This document shows positions 1 through 5,883 of a stretch of DNA of 6,465 bases, in pieces. The stretch lies in assembly GCA_031290055.1 (NCBI GenBank), contig JAITOH010000041.1, forward strand, positions 1 through 6,465, written 5' to 3'. Position numbers and translations under genes: made by a program. The notes under the pieces were generated by a model. That model saw only the letters and a list, made by a program, of their open reading frames with translations. It did no database searches and had not been told where the DNA came from. The DNA comes from Endomicrobium sp. GTDB lineage: Bacteria; Elusimicrobiota; Endomicrobiia; Endomicrobiales; Endomicrobiaceae. Within the stretch, counting starts at the first letter, position 1; each line of letters begins with the position of its first letter.

Positions 1-136
1 AGGGGTACCCACAGGAGTATTAAATATTCCTACAAGATACATACACGCTCCAACATCTGTTTTCAACATTAAAGATCTAAATCATACAATTGATTTGGCG
101 GTTAAAGTAATAGAAAAAGCTGTGGAGAAACTTTGA
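1..136 (+). CDS. M42-family metallo-aminopeptidase, C-terminal fragment
   Basis: Codons 2-136 encode the last 44 residues of a protein whose 5' part lies left of the window. They begin GVPTGVLNIPTRYIHAPTS and end in KAVEKL before TGA (134-136). The block G-[IV]-P-T-G-V-x-x-I-P-x-R-Y-I-H-[SA]-P is the C-terminal signature of M42 peptidases (glutamyl/deblocking aminopeptidases, also misnamed endoglucanase M). In that family the His of RYIH is a ligand of the two-metal centre. These are cytoplasmic enzymes, often large tetrahedral oligomers, that trim peptides to amino acids. The remaining helix (LNHTIDLAVKVIEKAVEKL) fits the family C-terminus. The frame is clean to the stop, so this end looks functional. 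The exact substrate cannot be told from the fragment. The stop overlaps the start of the decayed MBL-fold gene, so the two were probably one operon. Confidence 0.85.
   Translation, partial: GVPTGVLNIPTRYIHAPTSVFNIKDLNHTIDLAVKVIEKAVEKL
124..127 (+). promoter_or_regulatory. Shine-Dalgarno GGAG of the decayed MBL-fold gene
   Basis: GGAG sits inside the last codons of the M42 gene, 5 nt before a TTG at 133-135 that opens the frame of the MBL-fold remnant. Good spacing plus the stop/start overlap (TTGA, 133-136) implies translational coupling in the ancestor. The site is probably a relic, because the downstream frame breaks within about 30 codons. Confidence 0.5.
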
Positions 137-945
137 GTCTAAATTTTTGTGTTCTTGCAGCTAGATCAAGTAAAAATTGTTATACAATAATTTGGCCTGA
201 AAAAAATAGTTTTTTTGGTTGACTGTGGATATAGCTCCTAATTATACAACCAAAAAAACTCATAAAATTGTGTATTTCACTTTCAAATTTAACTAAAACT
301 ACTAAAGCTTATTGTGTTTATAGTAACACCACATACATACACAAGGTCACATAAACACATCTGAGCTGAGTTTTTGTATAAAATAGCAGCCATGTTCAGA
401 TGTATGAAGAAATTTTTGAAGAGATATCTAAAAATGTAGGACAAAAATTAAAAAATGTAATGTTGTTACTTTTTGCAAAAATTTCAATATTGAAGATGTT
501 TAGATCGATTCTTTTGACATTTATCATAGAAATAAAAAGTGTGTTTTTGAGTAATCGGGAGCAAATTCATCAAATGTAAACGCAACAAAAGAGCATTGTA
601 AAGATTTAAAATGCTTCCTATAACAAAGAGAGCAAAAATATGTTTTTCTAGTATACATAGGTATCATCTCATAAGACTTATAAATTTACTTTACATGCTA
701 CAAAAATGCTTTTAAATAAGGAGATTTTAGATATAAGCATTTTTACAACTAGGAGAAGGCAAAAAATCTCCAATAATAAAAATCAAATAGCGGTAGAGAT
801 CTTCTTTAACCTCTGGAGTACAGATGTTTTTTATTTTTTGTTAGATATGTCAACAAAAGTCTAATAAATTCAACTTCTTCTTTTTGTCTTTTGGATGGTA
901 AATCAGGATTATAGGCTAATTACTAAAAACTATATTTTGAAAAAA
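133..945 (+). pseudogene. Decayed MBL-fold metallo-hydrolase (YycJ/WalJ-like)
   Basis: No long frame is open here, but pieces in shifting frames line up in order with an MBL-fold hydrolase of about 260 residues. From TTG 133: SLNFCVLAARSSKNCYTI, matching the family start FxVLASGSxGNxxxI. One frame on, at 218: VDCGYSS (family VDxGxS), then TAA. From 311: IVFIVTPHTYTRSHK, a damaged form of the metal-binding THxHxDH motif (family IxVTHxHxDHIKG). Then TGA, followed by AEFLYKIAAMFRC. At about 397 the frame shifts again: MYEEIFEEISKNVGQKLKN. At 480: FNIEDV, stop, IDSFDIYHRNKKCVFE, stop (family DVxxFxxSHD). Around 766: ISNNKNQIAVEIFFNLW (family GHLSNxxAxxxL), then MSTK where the family has HLSxxN. 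There are at least four frameshifts and several stops, so the gene is dead. Family proteins are cytoplasmic phosphodiesterase/exonuclease-like metalloenzymes. The 3' boundary is approximate. Confidence 0.66.
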
Positions 946-1208
946 CTTTTCTACATTAAAAACACTTACCCACACGTACACAAATAATTTTGATTAGTAA
1001 GAAATTTAATAATGTTTATATTTTTCAGCATAACAACGAAGTTTCTTAGATGAAGTCAGATCTTACCCTAAGAAACAATTTTTTGGAGTCCTCTAGTTAC
1101 ACAGCAGAGATAAATCTAGTCATCTACTGAACTATTTTAATTCAACGCTAAACAGTTTCTGCAACACAACTGTTAAAATATTGAAAAATTATTATAATTA
1201 TACAAAAG
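946..1208. other. Gene-free convergent spacer
   Basis: This is AT-rich DNA between the end of the recognisable MBL-fold remnant and the pta stop. I see no coding remnant that I can assign on either strand. It contains one good hairpin (1041-1076, listed separately). A second, weak inverted repeat, AACAGT/ACTGTT at 1151-1174, has no T-run after it on either strand. The genes on both sides point into this spacer. Confidence 0.5.
1041..1084 (+). terminator. Candidate rho-independent terminator of the M42/MBL unit
   Basis: GTTTCTTAG (1041-1049) and CTAAGAAAC (1068-1076) form a perfect 9-bp stem with an 18-nt loop. AA and six T residues (1079-1084) follow. The stem is AT-rich and the loop is long, so it would be a weak terminator. 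Its direction fits the plus-strand peptidase/MBL transcript. On the minus strand no T-run follows the stem, so it is a poor terminator for pta. Confidence 0.42.
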
Positions 1209-2213
1209 CTACTTAATAAGCATGAGCGCACTTATCAAGCATATATCACTACTACCAACACCTCTGCTCAAGTCACTTACAGGAAGAGCAAGGCCTTGAA
1301 TTATAGGACCCAAGGCTTGAAATCCTCCATATCTTTCTGCAATTTTATAGGCAATATTTCCAGAGTTTAAATCTGGAAATATTAAAATATTTGCATTGCC
1401 CGCAACTGGAGAGTCAGGGGCTTTTCTTTTAGCAACACTTAACATAATAGAGGCATCAAATTGCAATTCTCCATCGATATTTATATCAGATTGTCCAGCA
1501 AAATAATCTTTAGCAAGTTTTGTTGCTTCTATAACTTTCGATAAAACTTTACTTCTTGAACTTCCCTTTGTAGAAAACGAAAGCATCGCGACATTAGCCT
1601 GTCTAGTTGGAAAAATCTTTTTAAAACTTTTAACTGTTGCAACAACAATATCCTTAAGACCTATTGATTGAGGCTCAGGATTTACCCCGCAATCTGCAAA
1701 AATTATAGGCTCTTTTGCAACAGTGTGTCCATCAGGTGGAATCATAAGAAAATAAGAAGAAATTATTTTTACATCTTCGGCAGGTCCTATTACATGAATT
1801 CCTGCTCTTAAAATATCTGCAGTATCATAAACAGCCCCACCAACACAAGCATCACATTTCCCACTTTTTAAATACATCATTGAAAAGTATAAAGGTCTAT
1901 TTAAAAGATCTAACGCATACTGAGCAGACATGCCTTTTTTTTCTCTAACATCAACAAAATCCACAATCATTTTTTCATCAAGAAGAGTCTTGTCAATTTC
2001 AATTATATCAACCCCACTTAAGTTTATATCAGCTTTCAATGCAATATTTTTAAATTCTTCTATGCTATGGACAGGCAAAACAACTGACCCAATATTCTCT
2101 TCTGTAATTATTTGGGCAGCTTTTAAAATTCTAAGATCAAAACTTTCAGGCAGAATTATTTTACCTTTTGTTTTTCTTGCTAAATCAAAAATATACTCTC
2201 TAATATTTACCAT
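1209..2213 (-). CDS. pta: Phosphate acetyltransferase (phosphotransacetylase)
   Basis: This 334-residue cytoplasmic enzyme interconverts acetyl-CoA plus phosphate with acetyl phosphate plus CoA. With acetate kinase it yields ATP and acetate. It is the short form (family about 325-340 residues) without the N-terminal P-loop domain of E. coli Pta. Hallmarks are KGKIILPES near the start, MLSFSTKGSSRSK, FADCGVNPEPQS, GPIIQGLALPVSDLSRG and the C-terminal SSDI. Ser316, Arg317 and Asp323 correspond to the catalytic Ser309/Arg310/Asp316 of the Methanosarcina thermophila enzyme. An in-frame ATG 27 codons further upstream (2292-2294) is open, but the added residues are unlike the family. A possible promoter also places the transcript start near 2291, so the ATG at 2211-2213 is preferred. 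The ribosome site is weak (GTAGGT about 10 nt upstream). No acetate kinase gene is in view. A phosphate butyryltransferase reading is less likely given the motif set. Confidence 0.93.
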   Translation of the reverse strand: MVNIREYIFDLARKTKGKIILPESFDLRILKAAQIITEENIGSVVLPVHSIEEFKNIALKADINLSGVDIIEIDKTLLDEKMIVDFVDVREKKGMSAQYALDLLNRPLYFSMMYLKSGKCDACVGGAVYDTADILRAGIHVIGPAEDVKIISSYFLMIPPDGHTVAKEPIIFADCGVNPEPQSIGLKDIVVATVKSFKKIFPTRQANVAMLSFSTKGSSRSKVLSKVIEATKLAKDYFAGQSDINIDGELQFDASIMLSVAKRKAPDSPVAGNANILIFPDLNSGNIAYKIAERYGGFQALGPIIQGLALPVSDLSRGVGSSDICLISALMLIK

Positions 2214-2297
2214 ACACAGACCTACGTCCAAAGTTCTTTCGCTATTTTTACAAATACACAAAGTTTTTTGTAAAATATTTCTTAATCGACACAACAG

Positions 2298-2326
2298 ACT
2301 ATAATAAGTTAATTAAAAAACTACAA
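2298..2326 (-). promoter_or_regulatory. Possible sigma-70-type promoter for pta
   Basis: Read on the minus strand, TTGTAG (2321-2326) and TATAGT (2298-2303) are separated by 17 nt. The -10 matches five of six consensus positions, the -35 only three. In such AT-rich DNA this is weak evidence. The predicted start near 2291 would give pta its own transcript and a leader of about 80 nt. Confidence 0.25.
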
Positions 2327-2371
2327 TTTACACCAGTTTCAATGACAAATGGCAGTACTACGTCTAAAAAA

Positions 2372-4045
2372 TCATGAAAATACTTTATCAAAACTTTCAT
2401 TGTCTCTTATTTCTTTCCTTCTTATTTTACCACTTATTGTCTTGGGAAGTTTTTTTACAAATTCTATGACCCTAGGGTATTTATACGGAGCAGTCATTTT
2501 TCTAACATGTTCTTGAAGTTCTTTTACAAGTTTTACGCTCGGATTATATCCTACAGCAAGTACTATAGAAGCTTTCACCACAGCACCTCTATCTAGATCA
2601 GGTATTCCAGTTACAGCACACTCTAAAACACAGGGATGTTCTATTAAGGCACTTTCAACTTCAAAAGGACCTACTCTATATCCAGAACTTTTTATGATAT
2701 CATCTGAACGCCCTACAAACCAAAAATAACCATCTTCATCCTTGTATACTATATCTCCTGTATCGTATATGTCATTTTTCCAAACAGTTTTTGTTAAAGG
2801 TTTATTTTTATAATACTTCGAAAATAAACCTGTAGGTTTTTGTTTGCCTGTTCTTACTACTAATCTTCCTATCTCGCCAAAAGTACATGGACTATTTTTT
2901 TCATCAATAACATCAATATTCCATCCAGCCGACGGTTTACCCATAGCACCAGGTTTTACGCGCATCCATGGAAAAGTTGCTATTAAAACAACAGCTTCAG
3001 TCTGCCCAAAACCTTCTTTTATTTCAAGACCTGTCATCTTCTTAAACTGATAAAAAACTTCAGGATTTAAAGGTTCACCTGCAGTTTCAACGTACTCCAA
3101 CCTAGACAAATCATACTTAGAAAAATCCTCTTTTATCATATGTCTGTAAACAGTAGGTGGAGCACAAAATGAAGTAACTCCATACCTTACTACTTTTTCA
3201 ACTAAATCAGCAGGATTAAATCTTTCATAATCATAAGTAAAAACACAAGCTCCACATAACCACTGTCCATAGATTTTTCCCCAAGAAGCTTTTGCCCAAC
3301 CTGTATCCGCTACCGTAAAATGTAAACTTTCATCATTCAAGTTTTGCCAAAAACGAGCAGTTATAATATGCCCTAATGGGTATGAAAAATCGTGGCAAAC
3401 CATTTTAGGCATACCAGTAGTACCTGAAGTAAAATACAATATAAAGTCATCAGATATCTTAGTCGCTTCGCCACCAACCGGTCTTTTAAAAACACTGGAA
3501 AATTTCTTAACTTCTTTTGAATAATCAATCCAGCCATTTGCACAACCATTTACTGAAATTAGGAATTGCAGTTCAGGCAAATCTTTTTTAGCTTCATTAA
3601 TAACATTGACTATTCTTTTGTCAGCTGATGCAACAATTATTTTTACATCTGCAGTTTTTATTCTGTACTTTATATCTCTTGCAGTTAAAAGATGAGTTGC
3701 CGGAATCAACAACGCACCCAATTTATGAAGGGCAATTGCACAAAACCAATATTCATAACGCCTTTTTAAAATAACCATTACAGCATCATTTTTTTTAACA
3801 CCCAAAACTTTAAAAAAATTTGCAGTGCAATTGCTTTCTCTCTTTAAATCACTAAAAGTAAATATTTTTTCTTCTCCTTCAGAATTGCACCATATCATTG
3901 CTTTTTTAGTAGGAGAAATACTTGCAAGTTCATCAACAACATCAAACGCAAAATTAAAATTTTCAGGTAGATGTATTTTGCAATTTTTTACAAAATCTTC
4001 GTAAGATTCACAATCAACTTTTAAATACCTACTTGCTAGCATCAT
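2372..4045 (-). CDS. AMP-forming acyl-CoA synthetase (acetyl-/medium-chain-CoA synthetase-like)
   Basis: This 557-residue ANL-superfamily adenylating enzyme activates a carboxylic acid with ATP to an acyl-AMP and passes it to CoA, releasing AMP and pyrophosphate. Visible motifs: P-loop YFTSGTTGMPK (204-214), ADTGWAKASWGKIYGQW (246-262), GFGQTE (345-350), YDTGD (427-431), hinge region GRSDDIIKSSGYR (445-457), and the acyl-adenylate catalytic lysine in PKTISGK (Lys540). The N-terminal LPENFNFAFDVVDE and the KRRYEYWF block resemble the medium-chain (ACSM-like) branch rather than true Acs, so the substrate (acetate, propionate, butyrate or an aryl acid) is open. All catalytic motifs are intact. 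The start has two ATGs: GGG at 4048-4050 lies only 2 nt from the first but 5 nt from the second (4040-4042), so translation may begin at Met2. It lies 158 nt upstream of pta on the same strand; the shared acyl-CoA chemistry suggests a link. Confidence 0.9.
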   Translation of the reverse strand: MMLASRYLKVDCESYEDFVKNCKIHLPENFNFAFDVVDELASISPTKKAMIWCNSEGEEKIFTFSDLKRESNCTANFFKVLGVKKNDAVMVILKRRYEYWFCAIALHKLGALLIPATHLLTARDIKYRIKTADVKIIVASADKRIVNVINEAKKDLPELQFLISVNGCANGWIDYSKEVKKFSSVFKRPVGGEATKISDDFILYFTSGTTGMPKMVCHDFSYPLGHIITARFWQNLNDESLHFTVADTGWAKASWGKIYGQWLCGACVFTYDYERFNPADLVEKVVRYGVTSFCAPPTVYRHMIKEDFSKYDLSRLEYVETAGEPLNPEVFYQFKKMTGLEIKEGFGQTEAVVLIATFPWMRVKPGAMGKPSAGWNIDVIDEKNSPCTFGEIGRLVVRTGKQKPTGLFSKYYKNKPLTKTVWKNDIYDTGDIVYKDEDGYFWFVGRSDDIIKSSGYRVGPFEVESALIEHPCVLECAVTGIPDLDRGAVVKASIVLAVGYNPSVKLVKELQEHVRKMTAPYKYPRVIEFVKKLPKTISGKIRRKEIRDNESFDKVFS

Positions 4046-4154
4046 TTCCCTTTTTTATTTTCAGTTTTCTTTACAGCACAAATTAAAAATAAATTCTAAA
4101 AAACTCTTTCGACACTCTTTGACAAAACAGCAAAACTATACAATTTACAACCGT
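4046..4154. other. Leader region of the acyl-CoA synthetase gene
   Basis: This is AT-rich DNA between the transketolase remnant and the synthetase start. It must carry any private promoter of the synthetase, but I see no convincing -35/-10 pair: TTGTCA and TAGAAT occur on the minus strand but 21 nt apart. A short direct repeat, ACTCTTT plus (C)GAC, occurs twice at 4103-4123 with an 11-nt period. It could be an operator or chance. Confidence 0.3.
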
Positions 4155-4492
4155 TTATAATACCTTTGAAACATCTTTCACAAGCGTAAATTCAAAGTTG
4201 ATTGTCAAAATTTTTCTAAAAATTCCAAAAACGTAAACTTAAGATTATTTATTATAATTACCATAGATAATTTAATAAAAGACCCAGCAAAAAATGGTTC
4301 TGCATTATTTTATTTAAGTTTAAATCTAAAAAAATCAACATAAGTTTTATTACTACGAATCACAATGCCAATGATAATTATAATAAGAACCACAAACACA
4401 TGCTTGTCAGAAAAACCTAATAAAACATTAAATATTCTATCTCTTGAAACTACTATTAAGACTTCTAAAATTTTAAATATATAATTACATTT
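4155..4492 (-). pseudogene. Decayed remnant of transketolase C-terminal subunit
   Basis: The minus strand is open for 60 codons (4492-4313), meets TAA (4310-4312), then continues in the same frame for 34 codons to TGA (4205-4207). A shifted frame carries on to TAA at 4155-4157. So much open frame in AT-rich DNA suggests old coding sequence. The pieces fit, in order, the last third of a transketolase C-subunit. VVSRDRIFN stands where the family has YIRxSRxKxP. HVFVVLIIIIIGIVI stands for DVTIIATGxxV. AEPFFAGSFIKLSM stands for the AVAExLAExxPxxM block before the IGIxD motif. FLEFLEKF stands for ELLExYG, and FTLVKDVSKVL for the terminal helix IVKAVKxVL. The ThDP-activating half (GIAEQN region) is absent, and no start codon opens the frame. 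Position directly behind the N-subunit, where this partner normally sits, is the strongest support. The match is by eye to a remembered consensus. An unrelated small membrane-protein remnant is the alternative. Confidence 0.52.
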
Positions 4493-4508
4493 TTACGTAA
4501 AGTCTCTT

Positions 4509-5327
4509 TTATAAGTAACCATTTAGTTCAGCAAATGCCTCTTTTGCTTCTTTTTCTGACGGAACTTTCCCATGCCATTCAACAAGATTTTCCATAAAAG
4601 AAATACCCTTGCCTTTAATAGTTTTAGCAATTAATACTGTTGGCCTATTTTTTTGCTCTTTGAATTGTGAGTATGCTTCATCTATTTCGTCAAGATTATG
4701 TCCATCTATTTCGATAACATTCCAACCAAAAGCTTTATATTTATCGACTAAAGGTTCAATATTCATTATATTTCTTGTTAAACCATCTATTTGCAACCCA
4801 TTGTTATCAATGATTGCACAAAGATTATTAAGCTTATAATGAGCCGAAGACATGGCAGCTTCCCAAATACTACCTTCCTGTTGTTCCCCATCACCCATAA
4901 GAACATAAATGTTATTATTTTTTCTTACTTGTTTTATAGCAAAAGCAATTCCAGCTCCAATTGACAGACCATATCCTAAAGAACCTGTAGAAACTTCTAT
5001 GCCAGGAATTCCTCTATCTTTTGCGGGATGCCCTTGAAGTCTACTTCCAAGTCTCCTCAGAGTGTACAATTCATCAAGATCAAAACAACCAAGTCGTGAC
5101 AATACAGAATACAATGCTGGGCAAGCATGACCTTTAGATAAAATAAAATAATCCCTATTCGGGTCATTTACATTTTTAGAATCAAAATGCAAATGTTTAA
5201 AATACAATGACACTAAGAGCTCAACAGAAGATAAACTTCCACCAGGATGTCCTGATCCAGCAATGCTAAGCATTTTTATTATATCTTTTCTGACATTATT
5301 GCACATCGTTTTTAAATTAGATTCCAC
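4509..5327 (-). CDS. Transketolase, N-terminal (ThDP-binding) subunit
   Basis: This is the N-terminal half of a split transketolase, 272 residues, usual for the family. With its C-subunit it moves two-carbon ketol units between sugar phosphates in the non-oxidative pentose phosphate pathway. Motifs, numbered from the GTG start: GSGHPGG (24-30), SKGHA (64-68), LQGHP (97-101), STGSLG (113-118), the cofactor motif GDGEQQEGS (145-153) ending in DNN (174-176), and KTIKGKGISFME (235-246). The 28-residue gap from GDG to NN is standard, so diphosphate and metal binding look intact. A TTG at 5331-5333 is in frame, but GAGGG abuts it with no spacer; the GTG at 5325-5327 has 6 nt and is preferred. It lies 59 nt after rpiB, likely in one operon. 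The C-subunit expected directly downstream is present only as a remnant, so this subunit needs a partner encoded elsewhere to work. Confidence 0.9.
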   Translation of the reverse strand: MESNLKTMCNNVRKDIIKMLSIAGSGHPGGSLSSVELLVSLYFKHLHFDSKNVNDPNRDYFILSKGHACPALYSVLSRLGCFDLDELYTLRRLGSRLQGHPAKDRGIPGIEVSTGSLGYGLSIGAGIAFAIKQVRKNNNIYVLMGDGEQQEGSIWEAAMSSAHYKLNNLCAIIDNNGLQIDGLTRNIMNIEPLVDKYKAFGWNVIEIDGHNLDEIDEAYSQFKEQKNRPTVLIAKTIKGKGISFMENLVEWHGKVPSEKEAKEAFAELNGYL

Positions 5328-5333
5328 GATCAA

Positions 5334-5338
5334 CCCTC
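5334..5338 (-). promoter_or_regulatory. Shine-Dalgarno GAGGG deciding the transketolase start
   Basis: On the minus strand GAGGG is followed at once by TTG (5331-5333) and, after 6 nt, by GTG (5325-5327). Only the GTG has workable spacing. The first ATG (5304-5306) is 27 nt away, so GTG is the likely start. Confidence 0.6.
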
Positions 5339-5386
5339 AACACAAGCATATTTAACAGTTTTACGATAACATCATCAATCTTTATC

Positions 5387-5845
5387 TCACTGAGGTCTCA
5401 GTTCCTCAATTTCTTTAATTTTTTCTATTCTTTTTAAATGCCTTTCGTCAAATGGAGTCTCAAGAAATATCCTTATTCTACTACAAATCTCGTTTGTTGT
5501 AGCTGTCCTAGAACCTAAACACAGAATATTTGCACAATTATGCAGAGCCACAAGTTTTGCTGTTGCTTCATTCCAACAAACAGCTGCAATAGCCCCTTTA
5601 ACTTTATTGGCTGCAATAGACATGCCTATTCCAGTCCCACATATAAGAATTCCTTTATCCACTTTTTTATCGACAACTACCTCAGCAACTTTAACTGCAT
5701 ACTCAGGATAATCACAGTCTCCATAACCAGAAAACCCAAAATCTTCTACTTCACAATTTATAGTTTGCAAATATTCTTTGATTGCATTTCTTAAATTAAC
5801 AGCAGTATGATCCGTACCAAAAGCCAACCTTTTGATTTTGTCCAT
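5387..5845 (-). CDS. rpiB: Ribose-5-phosphate isomerase B
   Basis: This 152-residue cytoplasmic enzyme of the RpiB/LacAB family interconverts ribose 5-phosphate and ribulose 5-phosphate. Length is typical (about 145-155). Motifs: FGTDHTAVNLR (9-19) with substrate-contacting Asp12-His13, GDCDYPEYA (42-50), GILICGTGIGMSIAANK (65-81) with the catalytic Cys69 and anion-hole loop, LHNCANILCLGSRT (101-114), and the C-terminal RHLKRIEKI (135-143). Relative to the usual SRxHN block, the arginine is replaced (KLVALHN), a modest departure. RpiB rather than the galactose-6-phosphate LacA/LacB is favoured by the neighbours tpiA and transketolase. It lies 38 nt after tpiA and 59 nt before the transketolase subunit, so one operon is likely. 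The upstream ribosome site is poor (only GTGATG), and no better start is available in frame. Confidence 0.93.
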   Translation of the reverse strand: MDKIKRLAFGTDHTAVNLRNAIKEYLQTINCEVEDFGFSGYGDCDYPEYAVKVAEVVVDKKVDKGILICGTGIGMSIAANKVKGAIAAVCWNEATAKLVALHNCANILCLGSRTATTNEICSRIRIFLETPFDERHLKRIEKIKEIEELRPQ

Positions 5846-5883
5846 GTAATCATCACAATTTTATATGACACTAAACTTATTTT

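Noticed and set aside
1151..1174. Inverted repeat AACAGT/ACTGTT as a pta terminator
   Set aside because: The 6-bp AT-rich stem has a 12-nt loop and no T-run follows it on the minus strand.
137..1208. CRISPR array, tRNA or insertion sequence in the long gene-poor stretch
   Set aside because: There are no regularly spaced repeats, no cloverleaf with a GTTC-type T-arm, and no terminal inverted repeats or transposase motifs. Most of it is explained by the MBL-fold pseudogene.
1930..2304. 124-codon open frame on the plus strand opposite pta
   Set aside because: It is antisense to the conserved N-terminal part of Pta, has no family resemblance, and its composition simply mirrors the gene on the other strand.
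2844..3050. Plus-strand open frame opposite the acyl-CoA synthetase
   Set aside because: It lies wholly inside a strongly conserved gene and shows no ribosome site or recognisable motif.
4088..4130. TTGTCA and TAGAAT as a promoter of the synthetase gene
   Set aside because: The hexamers are good, but their 21-nt spacing is outside the working range.
4205..4267. Small 19-codon ORF from ATG (minus strand, within the transketolase remnant)
   Set aside because: It is in the same frame as the upstream remnant and matches the C-subunit tail, and it lacks a ribosome site. It is better read as part of the pseudogene.
4155..4492. CDP-alcohol phosphatidyltransferase (PgsA-like) remnant
   Set aside because: VVSRDRI followed by hydrophobic residues first recalled this family, but the spacing to the next conserved block is about twice too long. 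The transketolase C-subunit explains more fragments and the gene order.
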